DNA of 64,000 nucleotides from JAXLYX01 sp046351215 (GTDB lineage: Bacteria > Myxococcota_A > Polyangia > Polyangiales > Houyiibacteriaceae), in the NCBI GenBank assembly GCA_046351215.1, contig JAXLYX010000008.1, forward strand, positions 1-64,000. The letters run 5' to 3'. Below the pieces are notes generated by a model, which was not told where the DNA came from, did no database searches, and worked only from the letters and a program-made list of their open reading frames with translations. Each line of letters opens with the position of its first letter. Within the stretch, counting starts at the first letter, position 1. This document shows, in pieces, positions 20,601 through 27,900 of this stretch. Made by a program: the position numbers and the translations under genes.

Positions 20601-22684
20601 GGCTTCTTGTCTTCCTGCGCATCGTGCACGAGGCAGCAGAGCGGGCCGAGCCCCACCTTCACGAGCCGCGAGTGCACCACGTCGAGCGCGGCGCGCTTCT
20701 CGCACACGAACAACACACGGCGCCCGTTGGCGACGGAGTCGGCGATGAGGTTCGTGATCGTCTGGGACTTGCCGGTGCCCGGTGGCCCCTGGATCACGAA
20801 CGAGGCGCCGCTCCGCGCGCGTGCGACCGCGGCCGATTGTGTCGGGTCCGCGAGCACCACGTCGTGCCGCTCCTCGAGCACGAGCGGCGTGATCTCGCCC
20901 GAGAGAGGCCGAGGCTCCTCGCGGAACAGCTCCTCGAACACGGCGTCGGACGTCGCTGCGCCTTCCGGAGGATCGATGAGGGCCGCGTAGTCGCGCACCA
21001 GCGAGACGTTCTGGTAGTTGAAGTGTGCGAGCGTGAGGCTCGTCAGGTCGAACGACCAGTGGTACGAGTCGGCGTCCTCCGCGGACGAGCGCTTCCGATA
21101 GACCATCTTCGTGACGGCGTCCTCGTCCGAGCTCGGTGCCGCGAGGCTCCGCTGTGGCCGGGGCGGTGCATGCATCACGGAATCGGGTAGGGACTGCTCT
21201 TCGACGAACGTCCGGAAGAGCTGGATGCCGAGCGGCCGCGGGCTCGGGCCGACGTAGCTGTAGTCGAGTCCGAGCTTCGATCGCGCGTCGCGCCCCGAGA
21301 GCCGCGCCCGTTTGCGGTACGCCTCGAGGCGTCGTCGCACCGTCGCCTGGATGAGGTCGATCCGAGGTCGGCTCACGAGCTCGAGAGTGACGCCGGGCTC
21401 GGTCGCGCGGATCGCGTCCTCGAGGGTGCGGTGCAGGACCGCGAGGGCACCGGGCTCCGTCAGGTCGATCTCGGTCGGCAGCCTGATCCCGTGCCGCTGC
21501 CGTAGGTATTGCGCCAGTACGGGGTTCACCTCTGCCGTCGAGGTCGCGGCTCGCAGCGTGTGGGCTTCGCGGACGCCTCGCTTCTTCTCGAGCTCCACCG
21601 GGAGGAGCAAGAGGGGCGACGTGATCCGTTCCTTCGGAGCGTCGACGAGGTCGTACCAATGGAGGAAGCAGACCACGAGGCGTAGCTGCGAGAATCCGAG
21701 CTCGGCCCGGCACCGCCTGGCCTCGAGCCGGATCGCGTCCAGCGACGCACCCGCGAACGGGTAGTCCTCGAAGCGTACGTAACGCCCCAGCGGGAACGCC
21801 TTCTGCGAGAGAAGATCCGCCGCTGACGCTCCCTCCGCGAGGAAGATCGCGTTCGGGTCGACGTGCGTCACGTCGAGCAGCATCGGAATCGAAGTCGCCG
21901 TGAGATCGAGCGTGTTCGTGCCGGCCCGGAAGTGGAGTAGACGATTGCGGCGCGAGAAGTCGAAGAGCCGATCGCGCAGCCGCCTCAGGATGCGGCGCTT
22001 GCGTGGCTCGTTCTTGGCCTCGGGCGCGGGTTCGACTTCGATGCGCTGGTCGCGATGGTGGACGAGCGCGTGGATGACGGAAGGGAGGTCCTGCGCACGT
22101 GCTCGGCGATCCAGCTCGGTCATCGTCGTGATGACGCGAGCGACGACGGGGTGGAGCTTCGGGTGGAGCGACGTCAGCGCGCGCCGGTTCGCGACGAACG
22201 ACGCGAGCTCCTCGGGGTCTCCGAGGTCCACGTGGAGCGCGACGCTCGCGAGCACGAGCCCGAGCACGTAGATGTCCGCGAGCGCGTCGTGGTGCTCCTT
22301 CGTGTGCTCCCAAGCGACGAAGCGCGGGAGGTACACCGGCACGTCACTCGGCGTGTCGAGATCGCCGATCGAGAGATCCGTCTGCGAGCCGTCGTCGTCG
22401 GTGCGGAGACGCGAGTGCACCTCCACGGCGCCGTAGCTCACGCGGGTCGAGTGCAGCGCAGCGGACCGACGGGGCTCGGTCGCCTCGTTCGAGGCGTAGA
22501 AGAGACGGCCTCCGACCGATCGGATCGACTCGACGCCAGAGAGGGGTGCCACCAGGCCGCGCGCGTGGTCGTTCGCCGCCTGTTCCAGCAGGGGAAGCAC
22601 GCGGGACAGCACCTCGTCCGTGGAAGGCAGGGAGTCCCGCTCGCGGAGCGTGTCGAGGAAGCGCTCGGACTCGACCTCGCTCAT
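17615..22684 (-). CDS. Kinase-like / DUF4011 / SF1 helicase / REase-like fusion (Mokosh-like)
   Basis: 1689 residues. Residues about 1-210 look like a degenerate protein kinase C-lobe (PVYLPRFVAWEH, then DIYVLGLVLASVAL) without the catalytic lysine or HRD. A DUF4011-type segment follows (RLFDFSRRNRLLHFRAGTN). The COG1112-type SF1 helicase has Walker A GPPGTGKSQT (near 630), motif II DEASQIP (near 1250), GDRQQLPPTEFF, WHYRSRHESLIDF, VQGDERDVVIVS and RRLNVIFSRAKKH. The C-terminus (about 1595-1689) matches the MTES_1575-type REase fold (FGWKVTTVLTSDWYEDRDGVL), but the usual acidic active-site positions read RCNLAI and VLVDTRE, so cleavage activity is doubtful. Kinase plus COG1112 helicase is the MkoA arrangement of type I Mokosh defence. 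The start overlaps the M48-like peptidase stop by four bases. Confidence 0.88.
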   Translation of the reverse strand: MSEVESERFLDTLRERDSLPSTDEVLSRVLPLLEQAANDHARGLVAPLSGVESIRSVGGRLFYASNEATEPRRSAALHSTRVSYGAVEVHSRLRTDDDGSQTDLSIGDLDTPSDVPVYLPRFVAWEHTKEHHDALADIYVLGLVLASVALHVDLGDPEELASFVANRRALTSLHPKLHPVVARVITTMTELDRRARAQDLPSVIHALVHHRDQRIEVEPAPEAKNEPRKRRILRRLRDRLFDFSRRNRLLHFRAGTNTLDLTATSIPMLLDVTHVDPNAIFLAEGASAADLLSQKAFPLGRYVRFEDYPFAGASLDAIRLEARRCRAELGFSQLRLVVCFLHWYDLVDAPKERITSPLLLLPVELEKKRGVREAHTLRAATSTAEVNPVLAQYLRQRHGIRLPTEIDLTEPGALAVLHRTLEDAIRATEPGVTLELVSRPRIDLIQATVRRRLEAYRKRARLSGRDARSKLGLDYSYVGPSPRPLGIQLFRTFVEEQSLPDSVMHAPPRPQRSLAAPSSDEDAVTKMVYRKRSSAEDADSYHWSFDLTSLTLAHFNYQNVSLVRDYAALIDPPEGAATSDAVFEELFREEPRPLSGEITPLVLEERHDVVLADPTQSAAVARARSGASFVIQGPPGTGKSQTITNLIADSVANGRRVLFVCEKRAALDVVHSRLVKVGLGPLCCLVHDAQEDKKPFLKDLKGVYESWLEAEPGTVARDARTASIAARARLAARASRLQTALDEPCEPGTPAFRELCRRAVTLREGHAVAPVADVPSLPGLKQTLDSLESVARVEAALRAVGHTSTLGTHPSRRLSADWLSTRASLDERRATLRSIVDDLRAIAQTSALAVSGASTTWNDVAAMHGFARSVRPLLVPRLVALFDATSALARRVTERLADLHTRARHAASAREAASGWRDALGPADASTALTLARQFESGFLARLFRWLSPAWWRLRRTLRERFDVTSRAVLGDWTPVLEALVERHRAEAATDEVRALLRDEVGAIDPDEVRTLLSRAEAPADRDRAARLAHLDALRVEALGATLDRTSALASSLGGIVVGARETLGEVITAFDLLVRDASVLQALSGPLVELGTSHPDVDRFLRTTPVDRWTMESLVVENALAAARRMRAPDLVLEEGHVDDFGRAAADAEAAARRASAPAIVESIRERFRERSNLVNLPAAGLDASQKAVKRLYTSGRRELEHELGKVMRHKTIREIVSSPAGAVVRDLKPIWLMSPLSVADVLPLEPFFDVVVFDEASQIPLEDAIPAIHRATQCIVVGDRQQLPPTEFFGSRVADEEEDDEELLAVDDALDADSLLTHCDRALPSTMLGWHYRSRHESLIDFSNRLFYAGRLLTIPSTSAGGAHAPIRARAPYDGTSACEAATSRPITFHLVEDGVYDARTNEAEARYVAEMVRRFLAKGSGDTLGIVAFSEAQQRTIEQALDRLAEEDADFRTRYEAECNREDEGQFVGLFVKNLENVQGDERDVVIVSICYAPDRAGRMLMNFGPINRKGGERRLNVIFSRAKKHVAVVSTITSDRITNDYNDGASCLKRYLRYAEACSVGDGTTATGALRGSEEREEASGAAADPVVAALANALRARGFVVETELGRSSLRCNLAIREPHDAEFRLGVLVDTRERARRPSDESLRIEPEVLRAFGWKVTTVLTSDWYEDRDGVLARVERLSRGA

Positions 22685-23871
22685 GCGCGCTCCGAGCGTT
22701 GCTGCGGCTCGGCCCCTTCCACGACGGTGCGCGCCTTCTTGTCGAGCGCGTTCACGGCGGCGATGGTCATCTTCAAGTCCTTGCGGAGCACGTTCGTCAT
22801 CGCGTCGCGGAGTCCCAGCGAGCCAGCCACGAGCCAGGCGTGGGCGAGCGCGACATCGCTCATGTCGGGGTCGGCCACCACGAAGTCGAGGAGCACGTAG
22901 GCGAGGTACTCGGCGTCCGCCGCTGCGGTGACCACGAATTCCGCCGACGGGAGGCCGGGCACGTAGCCGACGAAGAATGCGGCCGCATGGGCGAGGAGTG
23001 CCTCGCTCCGGAACCACGACGGCTCGAAGAGCCGGTCGAGCGCCTCGCGCGTCGCGCGGAGCAGACCGCGCTGCTGACGCAGGTCGAGGGCCGTGATGTC
23101 CTTCTCGCCCTCGACGAGGTTCGCGATGGCGTCGTCGGCGGCGTCCCCGTCGCGGTGCCATCGAGCGAGCGCCACGATTCGAACGGCGTCCTCCGGGTGT
23201 GTCGAAGCGGTGGCCTTCGTCGGCGAGCGCTCGAGCCGAGACACCACGTCCTCGGCCTGCTTCAGGTAGTCGACCGCGGACACGCCTTCGAGCCCCGTCG
23301 ACACGCGGAGGAGCGCGCGGACCGCGGCATCGAGCGAGCCGCACGCCACGAGCGCGCCGCGATCGCAGAACACCTCGTTCCAGTTGTCGAGACGCACGGC
23401 CGAGGCGGTGAACGTCCCGGACTTCGTCGCTGCGGCGTTCACGAGGGCGCATGTGGCCCGGTAGCGCCCCTCGTCGACCGTGAAGAGCAGGTGGTGCGCG
23501 AGCTCGTGGCCCAGGATCGCGATCAGCTCGTCGTCGGACAACCACGCGAGCACCGGCCCCGCGAGACCGACGTGCGCGTGTCGCGGATCGAAGAACAACA
23601 TCGCGTTCGCCTGGGTCGTGCCGGTGAGCTGGTAGAGCGTGACGGGCACCGTCACGCCCAATGCTTCGGCGGCCTTCTCGGCGAGGCGATACGGTCTCTC
23701 GTGGGCCTCGCGTCCGAGGCGATAGCTCGAGCGGAGCAGGTCCAGCTCGGCCGCCTCGCTACGCTCCGCGGTGAACGTCTCCGAGGCGTACCAGCGGAGC
23801 ATCTCGGGCTCGCGCTCCTCGAGGATCCGATGCAGCTCGCGATGGAATCGGGTGGGTTGAAGCCGCTGCAC
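22681..23871 (-). CDS. M48-like zinc metallopeptidase coupled to the helicase fusion
   Basis: 396 residues, GTG start. The zinc motif HELAH (residues 122-126) lies in DDELIAILGHELAHHLLF, and the third ligand motif ExxxD follows as E166-D170 in NWNEVFCDRG, as in M48 peptidases. No membrane segments are obvious, so it may be soluble, unlike HtpX. The long helical C-terminal half (about 190-396) is not recognised. The stop overlaps the helicase start (ATGA), so the two are made together. A peptidase partner is not the PLD nuclease known in Mokosh; a role in activation or regulation by cleavage is inference. Confidence 0.83.
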   Translation of the reverse strand: MQRLQPTRFHRELHRILEEREPEMLRWYASETFTAERSEAAELDLLRSSYRLGREAHERPYRLAEKAAEALGVTVPVTLYQLTGTTQANAMLFFDPRHAHVGLAGPVLAWLSDDELIAILGHELAHHLLFTVDEGRYRATCALVNAAATKSGTFTASAVRLDNWNEVFCDRGALVACGSLDAAVRALLRVSTGLEGVSAVDYLKQAEDVVSRLERSPTKATASTHPEDAVRIVALARWHRDGDAADDAIANLVEGEKDITALDLRQQRGLLRATREALDRLFEPSWFRSEALLAHAAAFFVGYVPGLPSAEFVVTAAADAEYLAYVLLDFVVADPDMSDVALAHAWLVAGSLGLRDAMTNVLRKDLKMTIAAVNALDKKARTVVEGAEPQQRSERA

Positions 23872-24022
23872 GAGTGTCCGTGGGTGTGTCGGAGACGATT
23901 CCGTCGCCTCTCGAACGAAGCGATCCGGTGTGAGACCGAGCGCGACCGAGGCCGCGAAAGGGCGGATAGACTACTATGGCATCGCGATCCTTTCCATCGA
24001 GGGCTCGCCCCGACGCCGCCCC

Positions 24023-24361
24023 TCAAGGCCACCCGAACGCCGCCCGCGTCGCCATCGACGTGACCACGCTCGCCGCGTTCGCGAGCAGCGCGAACCCGAG
24101 CGCACGCCTCGCCGGCATCTTCGTCGTCGCGAGCACGGCCGCCTCGACGACCACCGCGAACGTCTCCGCGAGCCAGAGCTTCGCGTCGTAGCCGAGGGGG
24201 ACGCGCTCCGAGAAGAAGACGAACCAGACGATCGGATGCGTGATCGCGCTCGCGGCGAACGCGAGGCCGAGCGGGACCTTCGCGAGCCCCCGGTAGATCG
24301 GGACCTCGACGAGCTGGGTGAAGACGAAGGCACGGGCCCAGGCCGCGATCAGCGGGTCCAT
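24023..24361 (-). CDS. Small multipass membrane protein
   Basis: 112 residues with three or four hydrophobic segments (ARAFVFTQLVEVPIYRGL, LAFAASAITHPIVWFVFF, ALGFALLANAASVV). Start at 24361 overlaps the end of the larger membrane-protein gene upstream by 13 bases, indicating one operon. No family is recognised. Confidence 0.65.
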   Translation of the reverse strand: MDPLIAAWARAFVFTQLVEVPIYRGLAKVPLGLAFAASAITHPIVWFVFFSERVPLGYDAKLWLAETFAVVVEAAVLATTKMPARRALGFALLANAASVVTSMATRAAFGWP

Positions 24362-25395
24362 CCGCGCCCTTCCTCCGCGAAGTAGATGCCGAGGGCCGCG
24401 AGCTCGAGTGGGCCGTGGAAGAGCGCGAGGCGGAGGTAGGCGTCCCGCGCGAAGGCGAGGTCCGAGAACGCGAGGGCCGGGAAGAGCAGGGCGAGCGCGA
24501 GCGCCACGACGAAGAAGGGCGTGCCGAGGTCGAGGCGGAGCGCATCGAGGCTCGAGCGGAACGAGCGCGGAGCCTTCCTGCCGCGCGCGAGCTCGGGGAC
24601 GAAGCGCAGCCAGACCGCGTAGTGCGCCGCCTGGCCGAAGGCGAAGAGCGCGACGAAGCGATCGGCGAGCACCGGATCCTCCACCGGCGAGAGCGACGAG
24701 CGCAGCATCCACGGCGCGAGGCCGAAGCGCGCGAGCGACGTCGGATCGCCCGAGGCGCTCGTCGGCACGAGGCCCATGGCGATCACGACGGCGAGACCCG
24801 CGGCGAGCGCGAGCGGCACGAGCAGCCGCTTCGACTCGCCTTGCGAGCGAGCGAAGCCGAGCAGCAGCCAAGCGAACGCGATCGCGTTGTGGAGGTGCGC
24901 GAAGACGATCTCTCCGCGACGGTCGGTTGCACCTCCGACGATCGCCACGCCCGCCGCGAGAGCGACGAGCCCGCCGCGCCGCCACCAGGCGCCGCGCGCC
25001 GCGAGCGCCGCGCCGAGGAGGGCGATCGCCACGACCTCGAGCATCGGGCGCACGAAGGCGAGCGCGCACGGCAAGAGCACCAGCGAGGAGAAGAAGGCGC
25101 GGCGGTGGAGCCCCGGTCGCAGCACGAGGTAGCGCACGTCGGCGACGAGGTGCGGCACGCCGAGCACGATCGGCCCGAGCGCGAGCAGGAGCCCGGGCTG
25201 CACGAGCGCGAGCCCGAAGGCGATCGCGAGGCCGATCGAGCCGAGCCACCGGATGCGTCGCAGGGGATCGACGACGAAGGGCCGGACCCATCCTCCGAGC
25301 GCCCGGAGGAGCGCGCTGCGTACGTCGTCGAGCGGGGCGACGAGGCCGTGGGCGAGCCGATCGACGGCGTCGGGGACGTGGGAGGACGAGCGCAC
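24349..25395 (-). CDS. Multipass membrane protein of unknown function
   Basis: 348 residues with about eight hydrophobic segments. Conserved-looking polar spots lie near membranes: GVPHLVADVRYLVLRPG, FAHLHNAIAFAW, GQAAHYAVWLRF and FHGPLELAALGIYF. The regularly placed histidines resemble membrane enzymes with metal centres such as the Brp/Blh carotene oxygenases, but the similarity is too weak to name a function. Co-directional and overlapping with the small membrane protein downstream. Confidence 0.65.
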   Translation of the reverse strand: MRSSSHVPDAVDRLAHGLVAPLDDVRSALLRALGGWVRPFVVDPLRRIRWLGSIGLAIAFGLALVQPGLLLALGPIVLGVPHLVADVRYLVLRPGLHRRAFFSSLVLLPCALAFVRPMLEVVAIALLGAALAARGAWWRRGGLVALAAGVAIVGGATDRRGEIVFAHLHNAIAFAWLLLGFARSQGESKRLLVPLALAAGLAVVIAMGLVPTSASGDPTSLARFGLAPWMLRSSLSPVEDPVLADRFVALFAFGQAAHYAVWLRFVPELARGRKAPRSFRSSLDALRLDLGTPFFVVALALALLFPALAFSDLAFARDAYLRLALFHGPLELAALGIYFAEEGRGWTR

Positions 25396-25470
25396 GCGCG
25401 AGCATCATCGCGCATCTCGCGCGGTCGTGCCCCTCTCCCCTTCCCGGACCGCAGCGGGTAGTCTCCGCCG

Positions 25471-26034
25471 ATGCGTTCGACGTTCGTCCTCTTCGCCCTC
25501 CTCGCCTTCGCCGCGCCCGCCCTGGCCGACGTGGGTCCCGCCCCCAGCTGTCCGACGGGGCAGCAATCGGCCTATTTCCGGGGCCGTTACTGCGCGCCGG
25601 TCGAGTGTGCCGCGAACGACGCGTGCCCGAGCGGCGCGACCTGCGAGGAGCGCGCGCTCTGCCTGCAGGCCCGCGATCCCAACGGACGCGACTCGGTCGC
25701 GGTCGTGGGCGAGTGCGAGAACGGCGCCTGCCCGAACGGCGGCACGTGCACCCGTCGGAAGTTCTGCGGCGAGGCGAGCTCGGGCGCGGCCCCTTCGCCC
25801 GCCCCGTCGACTCCGGCCGCTCCGGCCGCGAATCCGGCCCCGTCCGATCCCCCGGCCGCGGGCGGCTCGGCCGACTCGCCGCCCGTCCCCGAGACCGCGC
25901 CCTCGTCGCCCGGCCGGAGCCGGGGCTGCGGCATCGGCTCGACCGGCGGCTCGGCGGAAGGGGCGCTCCCCTTCGCCGTCCTCGGCCTCGGCCTCGCGCT
26001 CGCGTTCCGCGACGCCCGCCGTCGCCGCCGCTGA
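25471..26034 (+). CDS. Secreted Cys-rich protein with MYXO-CTERM tail
   Basis: 187 residues: signal peptide (1-19), a Cys-rich domain with paired motifs CAANDACPSGATC and CENGACPNGGTC, a Pro/Ala/Ser linker, then a Cys (GCGIGSTGG), a hydrophobic segment and an Arg tail. The last part is the MYXO-CTERM sorting signal. Likely a surface protein; function unknown. Confidence 0.78.
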   Translation: MRSTFVLFALLAFAAPALADVGPAPSCPTGQQSAYFRGRYCAPVECAANDACPSGATCEERALCLQARDPNGRDSVAVVGECENGACPNGGTCTRRKFCGEASSGAAPSPAPSTPAAPAANPAPSDPPAAGGSADSPPVPETAPSSPGRSRGCGIGSTGGSAEGALPFAVLGLGLALAFRDARRRRR

Positions 26035-26090
26035 CCCCCGGCGTTCGCCGCTTCTTTCCGGACCCGTGGCCGTTTCGGTACAGTGATCGC

Positions 26091-26771
26091 GTGCGCTACT
26101 CGGGGTTCGCAGTCCTTGCCGCTTTCGTGCTGCTCGGCGTGCTCGTCACGCGCGGCGAGGCGCTCGACGAGGCCGAGCTGCCGAAGCGGGCCGATTTCGG
26201 GACCTACGCGCTCGACGACTTCCCTCGCATGCTCCCCGTTCGAGGACGCGAGCCGCGCTGCCCGACCGAGTCGATCGTGAACTACCAGGGCACGTCGATC
26301 CGCTACTGGCTGAACGCGCCGATGCACCAGGCCTTCGTGCCCTACGTGCAGCGTCTCGAGGAGCTCGTCCGCGAGGTCTCGATCGAGCACTACGGCCGCG
26401 CCCCCTACCGGCTCTCGCACATGGGCGCGTACGTCTGCCGTCCGATGCGCGGGCATTCGGCCGTGATCAGCGAGCACGCCCTCGGCAACGCCCTCGATCT
26501 GCGGGGGTTCGACTTCCTGCCCGCACGTCCGTCGGAGCCGCTCCCGGAGGGTGCGCCCCGCTCCGTCGCGCGCTCCTTCCGCATCACCGTCGAGGAGCAT
26601 TGGCGCGCGACCAGCGGCACCGCCGCCTACCACGCCGCCTTCTTCGCCAAGCTCACGGAGCGCCTCTCGGCCGAGCCCGAGCTCTTCGGGGTGATGCTCG
26701 GCCCGTCCTATCCGGCCCACGATCGTCACCTGCACCTCGACCGCGCGCCGTGGAGCTTCGTCCGGTTCTGA
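26091..26771 (+). CDS. Extensin-like family protein
   Basis: 226 residues from GTG 26091, with an N-terminal signal or anchor (FAVLAAFVLLGVLVTRG). The conserved extensin-like C-terminal family motifs are present: ISEHALGNALDLRGF and HDRHLHLDRAPW, with Cys residues in EPRCPTE and YVCRP. These histidines and aspartate resemble the zinc site of D-Ala-D-Ala carboxypeptidase/VanY-like folds, so a cell-wall peptidase role is plausible but unproven. It acts in the periplasm. Confidence 0.82.
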   Translation: MRYSGFAVLAAFVLLGVLVTRGEALDEAELPKRADFGTYALDDFPRMLPVRGREPRCPTESIVNYQGTSIRYWLNAPMHQAFVPYVQRLEELVREVSIEHYGRAPYRLSHMGAYVCRPMRGHSAVISEHALGNALDLRGFDFLPARPSEPLPEGAPRSVARSFRITVEEHWRATSGTAAYHAAFFAKLTERLSAEPELFGVMLGPSYPAHDRHLHLDRAPWSFVRF

Positions 26772-26813
26772 GGCGCGGGTGCGAAGGTCCCAGGTGCCGA
26801 TGTGCGTCGGCCG

Positions 26814-26829
26814 GTGCACCATGGTGCAC
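26814..26829. promoter_or_regulatory. Perfect 16-bp palindrome before a lipoprotein gene
   Basis: GTGCACCATGGTGCAC is a perfect palindrome that ends one base before the ATG at 26830. It could be an operator or an mRNA hairpin over the ribosome-binding region. An alternative start at 26821 lies inside it. Confidence 0.4.
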
Positions 26830-27818
26830 ATGACCGCCACGCACCTCGACCCCTCGGGTCCGGCCTTCCTCGGCGCGCGCGCCCGTTCGCGGCGTGCCCT
26901 CCTCGTCCTCGCGTCGACGCTCGCCCTCCTCGGCGCGGCCGTCGTCGGCTGCGGCCACGACAAGGCGAGCGCGCGCACGGGCGACGGAGGCAGGGCGACG
27001 GCGGCGGCGGAGGCGACGGCGGCAGCGTGAACAACGGCGCTCCGTCGATCGAGGTCGCCCGCGTCCGCTACGGCAACGACTACACGTATCGGAACGACGC
27101 GCCGCAGGGCGGCACGCTCTTCTCCGTGTGGACGAAGATCCCGGACCCCGGCGCGTCGTATCCGTGGAGCCGCGGCAACATGGACGTCTACGTGCTGCGC
27201 AGCGACGCCTGGTACATCCGCTTCATCGTCGGCAACTCGAGCGCGAGCTCGGCGACCGACGCCCGCTACAACGCGAACTCGATGCTCTTCGCCGTTCCCG
27301 GGGATACCTGGGTCGCGGACTACAGCTACTACGAGTCGGGAGGAGGTCACGCCGAGGCCCCGTACCGCGATTGGGTCTGGGCCGCGTGGCAGGTCGTCGT
27401 CGGCTCGAGCTCGTTCACGATCCGCCAGTGGCTGAAGTTCGGCTCGAACGGCGCGGTGCAGGCGGCGGGCGAGAGCACCGTCACGTTCGCGCAGGTGCGC
27501 TCGATCCTGACGAGCAAGGGATGGTCGTCGTCCGCGGCGGCCGCGTGGTCACCGAGCGACGCGACGAGCTTCCAGGTGGGCTACGAGAACGGCTACCTCA
27601 CGCGCGTGCGGATGGCGCAGAAGAGCGGCACGCCCACGCTCGCCGAGCTCGACGCGATCGCGACGCACACCTCGCCCGATACGTCCGCGTGGGCCGACTA
27701 TGCCTTCGTCTGGACGGGCGGCGCGGCCGATCTCCACGACCAGAGCGGTCACGGTCGCGATCTGATCCTGCAATCCGGCGGCACGCTCTACCAGGGTCCG
27801 AACGGGCCTTCGTTCTGA
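26830..27818 (+). pseudogene. Lipoprotein, upstream tandem paralogue, frameshifted here
   Basis: The signal (LVLASTLALLGAAVVGCG) lies in one frame and the mature domain (PSIEVARVRYGNDYTYRND onward) in another. The change lies in the G run at 26993-26995; one extra G there would join GDGGR to GDGGGGGDGG in a single protein of about 329 residues. The mature domain matches the downstream gene over 258 codons without gaps. Its end has a DLHDQSGHGRDL motif, seen in LamG-type surface modules, but the family is not otherwise recognised. Confidence 0.65.
27042..27818 (+). repeat. Tandem duplicated segment, first copy
   Basis: This 777-base coding segment is repeated in the same direction at 28258-29034 with no insertions or deletions and many silent changes. 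The copies encode the mature domains of two neighbouring lipoproteins. Confidence 0.85.
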
Positions 27819-27854
27819 GCGCACGCGCGCGGCCGGGACGGCCAGTGCACGCAT

Positions 27855-27875
27855 CGATCACAGTCCTTGTGATCG
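27855..27875. promoter_or_regulatory. Inverted repeat before the second lipoprotein paralogue
   Basis: CGATCACA, 5 bases, TGTGATCG: a perfect 8-bp inverted repeat just ahead of the possible starts at 27880 and 27901. It could be an operator; the sequence differs from the palindrome before the first paralogue. Confidence 0.4.
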
Positions 27876-27900
27876 CGGCATGAGTTCGCATGTTGCTCGA

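Noticed and set aside
24349..25395. Brp/Blh beta-carotene oxygenase assignment
   Set aside because: Spaced histidines in a multipass protein are suggestive, but the family's motif order could not be confirmed, so it is left as unknown.
27855..27875. Crp box (TGTGA-N6-TCACA) before the second lipoprotein paralogue
   Set aside because: The arms are in the opposite order (TCACA then TGTGA), so it is not a Crp-type site; kept only as an inverted repeat.
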